64,000 nt of DNA, from NCBI GenBank assembly GCA_963771845.1, contig CAVYVC010000030.1, positions 186,001-250,000 of the forward strand, in the 5' to 3' direction. Made by a program: the position numbers and the translations under genes. Positions 50,207 to 59,146 of the stretch are shown piece after piece (the stretch's first letter is position 1; each line of letters begins with the position of its first letter). Origin of the DNA: VAZQ01 sp963771845 (GTDB taxonomy: Bacteria > Pseudomonadota > Alphaproteobacteria > Rhizobiales > Xanthobacteraceae). Under the pieces are notes generated by a model. The model did no database searches. It saw only the letters and a list, made by a program, of their open reading frames with translations, and was not told the DNA's origin.

Positions 50207-51217
50207 TCACCAGGTCTGCAGTGCCGTCAGCAGCCGCGCTTTTGTCTGCGGCGTGGCGAAGCTTGCTTCGATCGATGTGCGCGCTACGGCACGCACGTCA
50301 TCCCTGCTCCAGCCATAGGCGTCCACGCAGCGCCCATATTCGCCAGGCAGTGTAACGCCCAGGAGACATGGATCGTCGGTGTTCACGGAAACCGGCACGC
50401 CCGCGCGGCGCAAGCGGTCGAGCGGATGCTCTTCCATGCAGGCATAGAGGCCAAGCGCCGTATTGGAGGTCGGGCACACGCCAAGCGCGATGCGGCGCTC
50501 GGCAAGGAGCGCAACCAGACCGGCATCCTCGATCGCACGCACGCCGTGATCGATGCGATCGGCTCCAAGCAGTTCGATGGCGTCGCGCACGCCCTGCGGG
50601 CCGCTCGATTCTCCGGCATGAACGGTGCGCTTGAACCCCGCAGCGCCCGCCCGGCGGAAAGCCTGCGCGAAACGCGGACCGGTGCGCCCCGCCTTGGCCT
50701 CGTTGCCATCGATCGACAGCGCCACCACGCGGGGATGGCGCCTTTCGATCAGCACATCGACCAGCTCGGCGGCCTCTGCGGCGCTCTGTGTGCGCAACAG
50801 GCTCACGCACAAGCCGGCCGCAGGCAGGCCATCGCGCTCGGCGGCGCAAAAGCCGCGATCAAGCGCATTGATCATGTCGCCGATGCGCCAATGCCAATGC
50901 CGCCAGTGCGTAGGATTGACGATGACGTCGGCATAGCCGGTGCCGTCCGCTGCCATTCGCCGGCAAAACCCATAGGCGGCTTCGCTCAGCTGCTCCTCGG
51001 TTTGGATAAGGCCGCAACACCAGTCGAGGAAACTCAGGAAATCGGCGAGGCCGGAAAATTGCAGGAGCTTGTCGCGCGGCCGCGGCAGTCGTTCGCCGGC
51101 TTTGCTGGCTAAGCTCTCGATCGCCGCTGGCTCGAAAGAGCCCTCCAGGTGGACGTGAATTTCCGCTTTGGGAAGTTTGTGCAAGCACGTCAGTTCCGAC
51201 ACCAAAAGCGCCCTCAC
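50207..51217 (-). CDS. Adenosine deaminase family protein
   Basis: Metal-dependent deaminase of 336 residues. GTG 51217 overlaps the hydratase stop (GTGA); the longer frame to 51454 is antisense-like. Motifs: AEIHVHLEGS (H21, H23), VHAGESSGPQ, RIDHGVRA, GVCPTSN and VNTDDP. These are the zinc and catalytic residues of adenosine/adenine deaminases, which convert the 6-amino group to oxo. Exact substrate (adenosine, adenine, a pyrimidine or other aminoheterocycle) cannot be fixed. It is the third gene of a minus-strand operon with a CoA ligase and a hydratase. Confidence 0.88.
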   Translation of the reverse strand: MRALLVSELTCLHKLPKAEIHVHLEGSFEPAAIESLASKAGERLPRPRDKLLQFSGLADFLSFLDWCCGLIQTEEQLSEAAYGFCRRMAADGTGYADVIVNPTHWRHWHWRIGDMINALDRGFCAAERDGLPAAGLCVSLLRTQSAAEAAELVDVLIERRHPRVVALSIDGNEAKAGRTGPRFAQAFRRAGAAGFKRTVHAGESSGPQGVRDAIELLGADRIDHGVRAIEDAGLVALLAERRIALGVCPTSNTALGLYACMEEHPLDRLRRAGVPVSVNTDDPCLLGVTLPGEYGRCVDAYGWSRDDVRAVARTSIEASFATPQTKARLLTALQTW

Positions 51218-52014
51218 GTGCCTCGGAACTTCGCCGGGCGCTTGGCATGAAACGCCTCGACGCCTTCGCGGAAATCGTCCGACTGCCGCAGACGGCTGTA
51301 GCAGTGGCCTTCGAGCTCGATGGCGGTTGCGAGCGTGGCGTCTTCTGTGTCGTTCAGGAGCTTCTTCGCGGTGCGCTGGGCAAGCGGCGAGAATGCGCGC
51401 AGCTCGTCGGCGAGGACATCGGTAGCGCTCTCGAGTTGTTGGTCGGGCACGCACTGCACTGCGATTCCCCAGTCGCAGGCCTCACGTCCGCTGATCCGGC
51501 GCGAGCGCATGACCATGTCCTTGGTGCGCGCAATGCCGATCATCTTCTGCAAACGCGCGGATCCGCCCGAACCCGGAATTTGCCCCAACCGCTGCTCCGG
51601 CAGGGCATAAAAGCAGGTCTCCGAGGCGATGCGGAAATCGCAGGCGAGCGAAAGCTCAAATCCCACGCCGAAACAATAGCCGCGGTTGGCGGCGATCACC
51701 GGCTTTGTGCAGCGCGCGGGCGCCGCGACGTTCCAGGCGAGCTTGGACACGTGCTCGGGCGTCGCCTCGAGAAATCCCTTGATGTTGCCGCCGCTGGAGA
51801 AATGCTCCCCCACGGCACGCAGCACAATGACGCGAATGCGCGCGTCCTCGTCCAGCGCCTCGAACACGAGGCGAAGCTGATCGCGCTGCGGCATCGATAC
51901 AATGTTGAAGGGAGGGCGATCGAGGATGATGTCGGCACGTTCGCGTGCGGGGTCGATTTCGACACGAAAACCATCGAGCGTGGCGAGACGAGGATCGCGC
52001 AACTCGGCGTTCAT
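51214..52014 (-). CDS. Enoyl-CoA hydratase/isomerase family protein
   Basis: Crotonase-fold protein of 266 residues. Oxyanion-hole segments are HFSSGGNIKGF and ANRGYCFGVGFELSLACDFRIAS, with the downstream PEQRLGQIPGSGGSARL bearing the acidic-residue region of hydratases. It overlaps the CoA ligase stop by 4 bases (ATGA) and the deaminase start by 4 bases. Translational coupling with both suggests a single pathway in which a CoA thioester is formed and then hydrated or cleaved. Confidence 0.9.
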   Translation of the reverse strand: MNAELRDPRLATLDGFRVEIDPARERADIILDRPPFNIVSMPQRDQLRLVFEALDEDARIRVIVLRAVGEHFSSGGNIKGFLEATPEHVSKLAWNVAAPARCTKPVIAANRGYCFGVGFELSLACDFRIASETCFYALPEQRLGQIPGSGGSARLQKMIGIARTKDMVMRSRRISGREACDWGIAVQCVPDQQLESATDVLADELRAFSPLAQRTAKKLLNDTEDATLATAIELEGHCYSRLRQSDDFREGVEAFHAKRPAKFRGT

Positions 52015-53561
52015 GTCACTTGCTCTTGCTCGTGCAGATCGCGCTCCGGCTCGTATTCCCCGGCGATCAACTTGCGGCGCAGGAGCTTGCCCACGGGAGA
52101 TTTCGGGATTGCTTCAACAAATACATAACGGCGCGGCCGTTTGAAATTGGCGAGTCCGGATGCGCGGCAGAACGCATCGAGATCGCCGGCGGAGACGGGA
52201 CTGCGCCGCTTGATGAAGGCGCACACGATCTTGCCCCAGCGCTCCTCGGCAATCCCCGCAACCGCCACCTCGGAAACGGCTGGATGCAGCGACAGGCAGC
52301 TTTCGACCTCAACCGGCGAGACATTTTCGCCTCCGGTGATGATCATGTCATCGACCCGGCCGGTGACGAAGATATCGCCATCCTGATCGACATAGCCGGT
52401 ATCGCCGGTGAAATACCAGCCGTTGCGCATCGCCTTCGCATCGGCCTCCGGCCGGCGCCAATAGCCGTCGAACGATTCATCTCCGGCGAGCAGCGCAATG
52501 ATCTCGCCTTCCTCGCCCGTGCTGGCCCGCTCCTCCGCGCAGGCCGCGCCAAGCCGCACGACCCGCACCATCTGATTGACGCCGGCGCGCCCGGCCGAGC
52601 CCGGCTTGGCCGGCGCATTCTGCTCGATGGTGAAGGTGTAAATCTCCGATGAGCCGTAGTGGTTGACGAAGAGGTCGGGCTTGAACGCATCGTTGAGCTG
52701 CCGCAGCAGCCCGTCCGTCATCGGCGCCCCGGCAAACCCGAGCTTGCGCACCGAGCTCACGTTGCTCGTGCTGAACGCCGCATGGTGGATGAGATCATGA
52801 TAAAGCGTAGGCACGAGATAGAGATTTGTGATCTGCTCGGCCGCAATCAGTTGCAGCGCGCGTGCCGCATCGAACCGAGGCAGGCACACAAAGGCGCCGC
52901 CGATCAGCGACATGGCCAGCAGCGAACGCACGCCCATGGTGTGATAAAGCGGCATGACCCCAAGCGTGTGCTCGTGGCGCGCGTAGAGATTCTGCGCCAC
53001 GTGGGCGAGCGCCGCTGCGCGTTCGGCGCCCTGCCGGCGGGGAACGCCCTTGGGCCGCCCGGTCGTCCCTGACGTATAGAGCATGACCGACCACGCGTCG
53101 GCGGCGACCCGGGGTTTTGCATCCGCCGCCTGGCCATCGGTGAGAGATTCGAATTTCGGCGCAGTGCTCCCCGTCAGACCGATCGAAATGCGCGGGCGCT
53201 TGCCAGCCTCGCGCGAGCCAGCCACGGCTTTGGCCGAGATCGCCTCAAAAAAAATCGTCTTGGCCTCGGCGTCAGCCAGGCAGAAATCGAGCTCGTCGGA
53301 TGTAGCGCGCCAGTTGAGCGGCGTGATGATGATCCCCGCGAATTGACAGGCCCAGTGGATCGTCGCGGCCTGCCAGTTGTTCTGCAGCGCCGTGACGATG
53401 TGGTCCCCGCAAGCAAGGCCAAGCTGGTCGAAACCGGCGACCAGCGCCGAGATTTTGCGATACCAGTCGAGATAGGAGAGGCGCACGTCGCCGTCGACGA
53501 TCGCGAGCGCCTTGGGATCGCGCGCAACGCTCGCAACAAAGCTCGTGCCAAGATCGAGCAT
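52011..53561 (-). CDS. AMP-dependent acyl-CoA ligase
   Basis: ANL-family ligase of 516 residues. P-loop YTSGTTGRPKGVPRRQG, A5 NHYGSSEIYTF, A7/A8 YFTGDTGYVDQDGDIFVTGRVDD, hinge GENVSPVEVE, and C-terminal lysine SPVGKLLRRK. Of the same superfamily but not closely alike to the ligase at 5908. It leads, with the creatininase gene 8 bases upstream, a minus-strand operon. Substrate is unknown; aromatic or short-chain acids are typical for this class. Confidence 0.9.
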   Translation of the reverse strand: MLDLGTSFVASVARDPKALAIVDGDVRLSYLDWYRKISALVAGFDQLGLACGDHIVTALQNNWQAATIHWACQFAGIIITPLNWRATSDELDFCLADAEAKTIFFEAISAKAVAGSREAGKRPRISIGLTGSTAPKFESLTDGQAADAKPRVAADAWSVMLYTSGTTGRPKGVPRRQGAERAAALAHVAQNLYARHEHTLGVMPLYHTMGVRSLLAMSLIGGAFVCLPRFDAARALQLIAAEQITNLYLVPTLYHDLIHHAAFSTSNVSSVRKLGFAGAPMTDGLLRQLNDAFKPDLFVNHYGSSEIYTFTIEQNAPAKPGSAGRAGVNQMVRVVRLGAACAEERASTGEEGEIIALLAGDESFDGYWRRPEADAKAMRNGWYFTGDTGYVDQDGDIFVTGRVDDMIITGGENVSPVEVESCLSLHPAVSEVAVAGIAEERWGKIVCAFIKRRSPVSAGDLDAFCRASGLANFKRPRRYVFVEAIPKSPVGKLLRRKLIAGEYEPERDLHEQEQVT

Positions 53562-53569
53562 CGGGCGAT

Positions 53570-54361
53570 CTATGCCAACTCATGCAGTGGGAACCGCGCC
53601 ACATCACGCAGGAAAGCAATGAATGCGTCCGCCTGATATTGCGCGGTCAGCCGGCCCTTCTCGGCCGTTGCAATCGAGGCATCGCCGACAGCGCCATCGG
53701 GATTGAGGTCCTGCGCAATCCAGCCAAATCCGAGCGTGCCCACCGGCCGCAGATGGGTGTAATCCTTTTCCATCTCGGCGGCTTTGGACGCAAACAGCTT
53801 CGCCTTTGCCATATCCACGAGATCGGGACGGAAATGCAGCATCAGTGAGGTCTCGATGTCGCCGGCGTGTATGCCATGCGTGCAATCGAACGCGGAATAG
53901 AGGCCTGACGGCAACCCGAAACGGCGCCACTGGGCGGTCGCAACCAGCATGTTGAGGCGCACGCGCAGGTCGCGTGCGACGATCCCGATCACTTCCGTAT
54001 TGCCGCCGTGGGCATTGGCGATCACCATCTTGCGCAGACCCGCGCGGTGGATGCTTTCGCCGATCTCGACCCACATGCGCGTGAGGTTTTCCGCCGAATA
54101 GCTGATGGTGCCCGGCGAGCGCAGGTGCTCATTCGATTTGCCGATCATTTGCACCGGCAAGAACAACGCTGCGAGATCGTCGGGCAGACGCGCCAGCACC
54201 GTCTTGATCATGCCTTCGGCGATGGCGGTATCCGTCATCACGGGAAGATGGGGACCATGCTGTTCGATTGCCGCGACCGGCAGGACGGCAATGGTTGCGT
54301 CCGGATCAAGACCGGAAAATTCGCTCGACTTGAGCTCTGCCCAGAAGCGGCTGCGTGCCAT
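53570..54361 (-). CDS. Creatininase-family amidohydrolase
   Basis: Protein of 263 residues from ATG 54361 (GGAGG five bases upstream). Metal-binding motifs AIEQHGPHLPVMTD (E33, H35, D44), VIANAHGGNTEV, and the acidic CTHGIHAGDIETS are all present. The family hydrolyses cyclic or linear amides, including creatinine and formylaminopyrimidine nucleotides. With a deaminase in the same operon and a cytosine-deaminase-like gene opposite, an amide from a pyrimidine or purine fragment is a reasonable but unproven substrate. Confidence 0.88.
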   Translation of the reverse strand: MARSRFWAELKSSEFSGLDPDATIAVLPVAAIEQHGPHLPVMTDTAIAEGMIKTVLARLPDDLAALFLPVQMIGKSNEHLRSPGTISYSAENLTRMWVEIGESIHRAGLRKMVIANAHGGNTEVIGIVARDLRVRLNMLVATAQWRRFGLPSGLYSAFDCTHGIHAGDIETSLMLHFRPDLVDMAKAKLFASKAAEMEKDYTHLRPVGTLGFGWIAQDLNPDGAVGDASIATAEKGRLTAQYQADAFIAFLRDVARFPLHELA

Positions 54362-54470
54362 TTCAACCTCCGGTTCCCGGCGCAGCGCAGCGGCACGTTG
54401 AGCTGCAGACCCGGGGATCGCCTGGGATCGTGTCCTTGCCGGTCCCGGAGCAGCGGTGCAGCGCCATCGT

Positions 54471-54532
54471 GCGTCGAAGACGCGCGTAAACGCGCTAATG
54501 GCGCGTCGAAGACGCGCGTAAACGCGCTGATG
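54471..54532. repeat. Tandem 32-base palindromic repeat in a divergent promoter region
   Basis: Two copies of gcgtcgaagacgcgcgtaaa followed by cgcgct(a/g)atg, at 54471-54500 and 54503-54532. Each copy holds two palindromes: gcgtc-gaa-gacgc and gcgcgt-aa-acgcgc. They lie between the creatininase and RidA starts, a place suited to a shared operator. Confidence 0.7.
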
Positions 54533-54638
54533 CCGCTGGTACCGTGTCCGGGACACGAGACCGGCCCCATGGTATAGCAAAACTCTCGTCCGTCATCTGT
54601 GCGGCGCCCCAACCCGTTCGCCTCGGAGGCAGATTGCC

Positions 54639-55022
54639 GTGAAGCACATTACGCCTGCCGGCATTCGGCCCCCCTTCGCGCGTTACAGCTACGGGGTGGA
54701 AATTCCGCCGGGCAGCCGCGTTCTAGTCTGCTCCGGACAACTTGGCGTTGCGCCCGATGATCAGGTGCCCACGACCATCGAGGAGCAGTCCCATCTTTGC
54801 TTCCGCAACATCGAAGCCGTGCTCAAGGAGGCCGGCCTTGCATTTGCCGACGTGGTCCGGATCAACGCGTTTGTCACCTCACGTGACCATCTGAAAGGGT
54901 ATATGAGCGTGCGCGATCGCTACATCAGCGATCCGCCGCCCGCATCGACTCTCGTGATTGTTTCCGGATTTTCGCGACCCGAGTTTCTGGTCGAGGTCGA
55001 GGTGATCGCCGCTGCGCCGTGA
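54639..55022 (+). CDS. RidA/YjgF-family protein
   Basis: Protein of 127 residues (GTG 54639, GGAGG nine bases upstream). RidA-fold signatures: VCSGQLGVAP, FRNIEAVLKEAGLAFADVVRINAFVTSRDHL, and the C-terminal RPEFLVEVEVIAA containing the substrate-binding arginine. RidA proteins hydrolyse reactive enamines/imines; relatives in the Rut pathway act on aminoacrylate-type products of pyrimidine degradation. It overlaps the next gene by 4 bases (GTGA) and starts a plus-strand operon. Confidence 0.9.
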   Translation: MKHITPAGIRPPFARYSYGVEIPPGSRVLVCSGQLGVAPDDQVPTTIEEQSHLCFRNIEAVLKEAGLAFADVVRINAFVTSRDHLKGYMSVRDRYISDPPPASTLVIVSGFSRPEFLVEVEVIAAAP

Positions 55023-55540
55023 GCCATGTCATGGATGTGATGGCACAAATTCACGAACAGCTGACGAAAACCGGCATAAAGCTTGCGGCTTCGCTGCCCG
55101 ATGACTGGGTTGCTCCGCTGATCGAGCGGATCGCGGCCGACAACCAGATACGCCACGTACCCGTGGCGCGCGAGGCGGAGGCAATTGCAATTTGCAGCGG
55201 TGCCTTCTTCGGCGGCGTCCGCGCCGCCGCGCTCATGGGCGCGACCGGATTGCTCACCTGCACGGGCGAGCTTGCGACGCTTAATCTGCGTCATCAGATT
55301 CCGGTTTTCCTCATTGTCAGCCAGCGCGGCTCGATCGACGATCATCGCATCTATCAGGAAGTGCAGGGCCGGTGCACCATTCCGCTGCTGCGCAGCTACG
55401 ACTTTCCCTATCATATTGTCGATCGGCGCGACGAGATCGCGAGCATTCCCGACGCGTTCGAGAGCTGCCGCTTGCAGAAGCGGCCATTCGTATTGTTTCT
55501 GACGCGCCGGCTGGTCAAAGGGGAGGGAAGCGCAACGTGA
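55019..55540 (+). CDS. ThDP-dependent enzyme, N-terminal (Pyr-domain) subunit
   Basis: Protein of 173 residues resembling the alpha chain of sulfopyruvate/phosphonopyruvate decarboxylase-type enzymes. It has a glutamate in the cofactor-activating position (VAREAEAIAICSGA) and the RAAALMGATGLLT glycine stretch. Half-length compared with single-chain ThDP decarboxylases; the other half is encoded by the next gene. GTG start overlaps the RidA stop. Confidence 0.85.
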   Translation: MSHVMDVMAQIHEQLTKTGIKLAASLPDDWVAPLIERIAADNQIRHVPVAREAEAIAICSGAFFGGVRAAALMGATGLLTCTGELATLNLRHQIPVFLIVSQRGSIDDHRIYQEVQGRCTIPLLRSYDFPYHIVDRRDEIASIPDAFESCRLQKRPFVLFLTRRLVKGEGSAT

Positions 55541-56139
55541 GAGCGCGCCAAGCCATCGATGTTCTGGCGCGGCATCGCGGTGATGCCGTTGCCGTTTGCG
55601 CGCTTGGAATGGCGGCCAACGAATGGTGGGCTGCGACCAAAAGCGAAGACAGCTTCTACATGCACGGCGCTATGGGGTTTGCAGCAAGCTTTGCGCTCGG
55701 CCTTGCGCTGTCGCTTCCGCAGGCGACGGTGTGGCTGATCAATGCAGACGGCTCCTTGTGCATGAACCTCGGCTGCCTCCTCACGGAAGCATCCCAGGCG
55801 GCGCGTAACCTCAAGCATTTCGTGGTTGCCAATGGGGTCTACCAGACCGTCGGCGCGCTACCGGTGGTGAATGACGAACGCACCGATTACGCCGCGATCG
55901 CGCGGGCAGCGGGATTTGCGCGTGCCCGCACCATCGGCTCCCTCGGTGAGCTCGAACAACAGCTGCCCACTATTGCGGCAGAAGACGGCCCATCATTGAC
56001 GGTTCTGCGGGTCGAGCCGGAAGGCTCCTTTCTGCGCACGCCGCCCATGACCTATGAGGGACCTGAGATGAAGTACCGCTTTGGCCGTGCCCTGGAGCAC
56101 CGGTTCGGGATCGAAGTATTTGGTCCGCAGGGGTATTGA
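55537..56139 (+). CDS. ThDP-dependent enzyme, C-terminal (PP-domain) subunit
   Basis: Protein of 200 residues from GTG 55537 (overlapping the preceding TGA; GGGAGGGAAG upstream). The diphosphate/Mg motif reads INADGSLCMNLGCL, where the usual GDG is ADG, followed by the FVVANGVYQTVGALP stretch. Together with the Pyr-domain subunit it would form one active site at the interface. Likely reaction is decarboxylation of a 2-keto acid; the substrate is not evident. Confidence 0.85.
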   Translation: MRARQAIDVLARHRGDAVAVCALGMAANEWWAATKSEDSFYMHGAMGFAASFALGLALSLPQATVWLINADGSLCMNLGCLLTEASQAARNLKHFVVANGVYQTVGALPVVNDERTDYAAIARAAGFARARTIGSLGELEQQLPTIAAEDGPSLTVLRVEPEGSFLRTPPMTYEGPEMKYRFGRALEHRFGIEVFGPQGY

Positions 56140-56172
56140 AGTTGTGCCGCGCAGGTGAGCTCGGGTGCCCAT

Positions 56173-57321
56173 ATGACGGAGTTGCACGAGGGCACACTCG
56201 ACGCCGTGGTGCTGCCTGGACGGGCGGGTATCTACACTTTGATGCTGCGTGACGGCGCCGTTGCCGCGATCGAGCCCTCAGTCGGAGGTGATCCCCGCTG
56301 GGTCGGATTGCCCGGGCTCGTCAACTTGCACGCTCACGCGGATCGCGCCTTCGCGGCGGAATCCTTCCGTCCGGCCTCGCTCGCCGATGCGGTTGCGGCC
56401 GCGGCAAAGGCGCGCGCAGCCTTCACGGCGGCAGACGTGCAGGTGCGGGCAACGCGGTTCTTCGAACATTCCATCGCGCACGGCGTAACGCGCGTGCGTA
56501 CCCACACGGATGTGGACGCGGTCGTCGAGTTGCGATCCATGCAGGGCGTGCTGAGCGCAAAGCGCGCTGTCGCGGGCCGGCTCGACGTTGAGATCATCGC
56601 GTTTGCGACTGCACGCAACGATCTCGCTGAGCCCGACGGCCTGCGCCGGCTCAAGCATGCGGTCGAGCTTAAGCCGGACCTCCTTGGCGCCAGCCTCAAT
56701 TCCAGTGCCGAGCCGAAGCCCGCGCTTGACGCGTTGCTTACTCTCGCGGAGCGGCACGGCTTACCGGTCGACCTGCATATCGATGAGCACCTCGAGCCCG
56801 GCCGGATGCTTGCGCCGATGGCGGCCGATGCAGTGATCGCGCGGGGCCTGCAGGGGCGCGTGAGCTTCAGTCATCTTTGCGCGCTTGCCGCCCTGGACGA
56901 GAACTCCGCACAGGCGCTGATCGACAAAATGGCGCGCGCGCAGATCACGGTCATTGTGCTGCCCGAGAGCAACCTTCTCCTGCAGGACCGCAGCCAAGCG
57001 ACGCCGCGCCGTCGCGGCATAACGCTGGTGCGCGAGCTTATCGCCGCCGGGGTGAAGGTTCGCCTGGGGACCGACAATGTGCGCGACTGGTTCTTTCCCT
57101 TTGGCAACGGCGACATGTTGGAGACCGCCCGGCTGGCTGCCATCACAGCGCATCTCGACGATACATCGGAATTGGTGAGCGCGATGTGCGGCGGCTGTGC
57201 ATTGCTCAATCCTGGCATGCCTGGCGATCTCGTACTCATCCCGGCCGCGTCATTCGATGATGCGCTGGCGCGCCGCCCGGCTGGACGCGTCGTGTTCAAA
57301 CACGGCTGCCGGATTGTCTGA
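56173..57321 (+). CDS. Cytosine-deaminase-like amidohydrolase
   Basis: Amidohydrolase of about 382 residues (ATG 56173; GTG 56155 is in frame). Zinc and catalytic motifs follow the CodA pattern: PGLVNLHAHADRAF, LHIDEHLEPG, SFSHLCALAAL, and RLGTDNVRDWFFPFGNGDML. CodA-type enzymes deaminate cytosine, isoguanine or related aminoheterocycles. Last gene of the plus-strand RidA operon, so it may supply or use an intermediate of the ThDP and RidA steps. Confidence 0.85.
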   Translation: MTELHEGTLDAVVLPGRAGIYTLMLRDGAVAAIEPSVGGDPRWVGLPGLVNLHAHADRAFAAESFRPASLADAVAAAAKARAAFTAADVQVRATRFFEHSIAHGVTRVRTHTDVDAVVELRSMQGVLSAKRAVAGRLDVEIIAFATARNDLAEPDGLRRLKHAVELKPDLLGASLNSSAEPKPALDALLTLAERHGLPVDLHIDEHLEPGRMLAPMAADAVIARGLQGRVSFSHLCALAALDENSAQALIDKMARAQITVIVLPESNLLLQDRSQATPRRRGITLVRELIAAGVKVRLGTDNVRDWFFPFGNGDMLETARLAAITAHLDDTSELVSAMCGGCALLNPGMPGDLVLIPAASFDDALARRPAGRVVFKHGCRIV

Positions 57322-57338
57322 CCTCAGAAACCTGTAGG

Positions 57339-57466
57339 GTCATCGCCCGCGAAAGCGGGCGACCCAGTACTCACCGCGCTGGCTGTCGTGCCCTGATTGG
57401 CCAGTCGAGCAGAGAGCAAGCCGCATCGTCAGTGTTTACTGGGTGCCCGCTTTCGCGGGCATGACA
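57339..57466. repeat. Inverted-repeat element (gcccgcgaaagcgggc type)
   Basis: Left end gcccgcgaaagcgggcgacc then cagta; right end tactgggtgcccgctttcgc then gggcatgac, about 70 bases apart and inverted. Each end is itself a hairpin. It lies between convergent genes and could serve as a bidirectional transcription stop. The rest of 57322-57497 holds nothing else. Confidence 0.8.
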
Positions 57467-57497
57467 ATGGCAGGGCTTGGAGAAAAACTCCCGATCG

Positions 57498-58310
57498 TTA
57501 TGTCTCCGAGAGCACCCCGAGCGCCAGAAAGTGCTGCCGGATTCTCTCGACATGTTCGATGAAGCCCGCTTCGCTGCGGGTGTGAGCGCCGCGCGGGCGC
57601 GGCAAATCGTTGTTTACGACATCGGCGATCCGGCCCGGACGCGAGGACATCACGACGACACGGTCGGAGAGGAGAACCGCTTCCTCGATGCTGTGGGTGA
57701 TAAACAGCACGGTATTGCGGTCGCGCAACCACATCCGCTGCAAATCAAAATTCATCTGCTCGCGGGTGAGCGCATCCAGCGCACCGAACGGCTCGTCCAT
57801 CAGGAGGAGACCGGGGTCCTGTACCAGCGCGCGGCAGATCGCCACGCGCTGGCGCATTCCGCCGGACAGCTCGCCCGGATATTTCTCCTCGAATTCGGCA
57901 AGCCCGACCGAGCGCAGAAGCTCGCGTGCCTTCGCACGATGGATGGATGGATCGAGCTTCTTGATCTCGACTGGCAGCAGCACGTTGCCGAGCACGGTGC
58001 GCCAGTCGAGGAGAACGTCGCGCTGAAAGACGATGGCGACATTATCGACGACGCCCTTGACCGGGCGATCCCCGACGCGGATTGCACCGGTGGTCGGCGG
58101 GATGAGCCCGGAAACCAGCATCAGCAAAGTGCTCTTTCCGCACCCGCTCGGCCCCACGATGGAGACGAATGCGCCGGTCTCGATCGACAGGTCGAGTTCG
58201 CTCAGCGCCTGGACTTCGCCGCCGCGCGCCGTCTTGTAGCGCTTTGTCACCGCATGCAAGGCGATGGGGACGCCAGCGCGTTGATGGGAGCCCACTGCGT
58301 TCGCCGTCAA
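57498..58310 (-). CDS. ABC transporter ATP-binding protein (NMT1/SsuB class)
   Basis: ATPase of up to 270 residues; the TTG at 58310 follows GAGGAG only two bases away, so a slightly later start is possible. Walker A GPSGCGKST, Q-loop VFQRDVLLDWRTV, signature LSGGMRQR, Walker B LLLMDEPFGALD, switch FITHSIEEA. Third gene of the NMT1-type importer operon (binding protein, permease, ATPase). It lies 17 bases after the permease. Confidence 0.9.
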   Translation of the reverse strand: MTANAVGSHQRAGVPIALHAVTKRYKTARGGEVQALSELDLSIETGAFVSIVGPSGCGKSTLLMLVSGLIPPTTGAIRVGDRPVKGVVDNVAIVFQRDVLLDWRTVLGNVLLPVEIKKLDPSIHRAKARELLRSVGLAEFEEKYPGELSGGMRQRVAICRALVQDPGLLLMDEPFGALDALTREQMNFDLQRMWLRDRNTVLFITHSIEEAVLLSDRVVVMSSRPGRIADVVNNDLPRPRGAHTRSEAGFIEHVERIRQHFLALGVLSET

Positions 58311-58327
58311 CGCTCCTCAGCACCCTG

Positions 58328-59146
58328 CTATTCGGTTGTTTGCGTCGCGACCCTGCTCCACGGCAAGGCAAGCCGCTCGATCCAACCAACCGCGTTGAAC
58401 AGAAGCACACCGAGAAGGGACAGCACGACCACAGCGGCGAACAAGAGCGGCGTGTCCAGGCGAACCTGGGAGATGAGTTGCAGATAGCCAAGGCCATGCT
58501 CGGCCGCAATGAATTCGCCAACGGTTGCCCCCACCACCGCCTGTCCCATCCCGACCTTGAGCCCGCCGAAAATCGCGGGCAGTGCCTTCGGCAGTCTGAT
58601 CTTGAGAAAAGTCGTAAGCTCGCCCGCGCCCATGGACTGCACGAGGTAGATCATCTCCCGCTCGGCCGAGCGCATGCCGATCACGCAATTGATCACGATC
58701 GGAAAGAACGAGATCAGGAATGCGACCATCACCTTCGGCAGGATTCCGTAGCCCAGCCACATCACCAGGATGGGCGCAAGCGCCACTTTCGGAATGGTCT
58801 GCAGCGAAACCATGAACGGGAAGGCGACGCGTTCGAAAATGCCGGAATAGACGACGGCGACGGCGAGCGGGATCGCGATGAGCACGCTCAATCCAAATCC
58901 TAGCAGGATCTCCTGCAAAGTGACAAAGGCATTCGAGAGCAGGAGCTGCCAGGTGGCGATGATCTTGCTGATGATGACGGACGGGCTGGGAAGGATGTAG
59001 TCGGGAATGCCCAGCACGCGCACGGCGATCTCCCACAGCGCAAAGATCGCTGCGAAAACCGCCAGCACCGGACCGTTGCGATTGATCCAGCCGGCGAACG
59101 GACGGGATGGCGCAAGCGGATACGCCGCCTCCGGGACGGCGGTCAT
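58328..59146 (-). CDS. ABC transporter permease (NMT1/SsuC class)
   Basis: Permease of 272 residues from ATG 59146, which overlaps the binding-protein stop by 4 bases (ATGA). EAA-loop region: YLVQSMGAGELTTFLKIRLPKALPAIFGGL. Six hydrophobic segments. QTIPKVALAPILVMWLGYGILPK is the conserved motif of this permease class. Confidence 0.92.
   Translation of the reverse strand: MTAVPEAAYPLAPSRPFAGWINRNGPVLAVFAAIFALWEIAVRVLGIPDYILPSPSVIISKIIATWQLLLSNAFVTLQEILLGFGLSVLIAIPLAVAVVYSGIFERVAFPFMVSLQTIPKVALAPILVMWLGYGILPKVMVAFLISFFPIVINCVIGMRSAEREMIYLVQSMGAGELTTFLKIRLPKALPAIFGGLKVGMGQAVVGATVGEFIAAEHGLGYLQLISQVRLDTPLLFAAVVVLSLLGVLLFNAVGWIERLALPWSRVATQTTE

Noticed and set aside
54471..54532. Possible short CRISPR-like array
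   Set aside because: Only two units with a two-base gap, no spacers and no cas genes; described as a tandem palindromic repeat instead.
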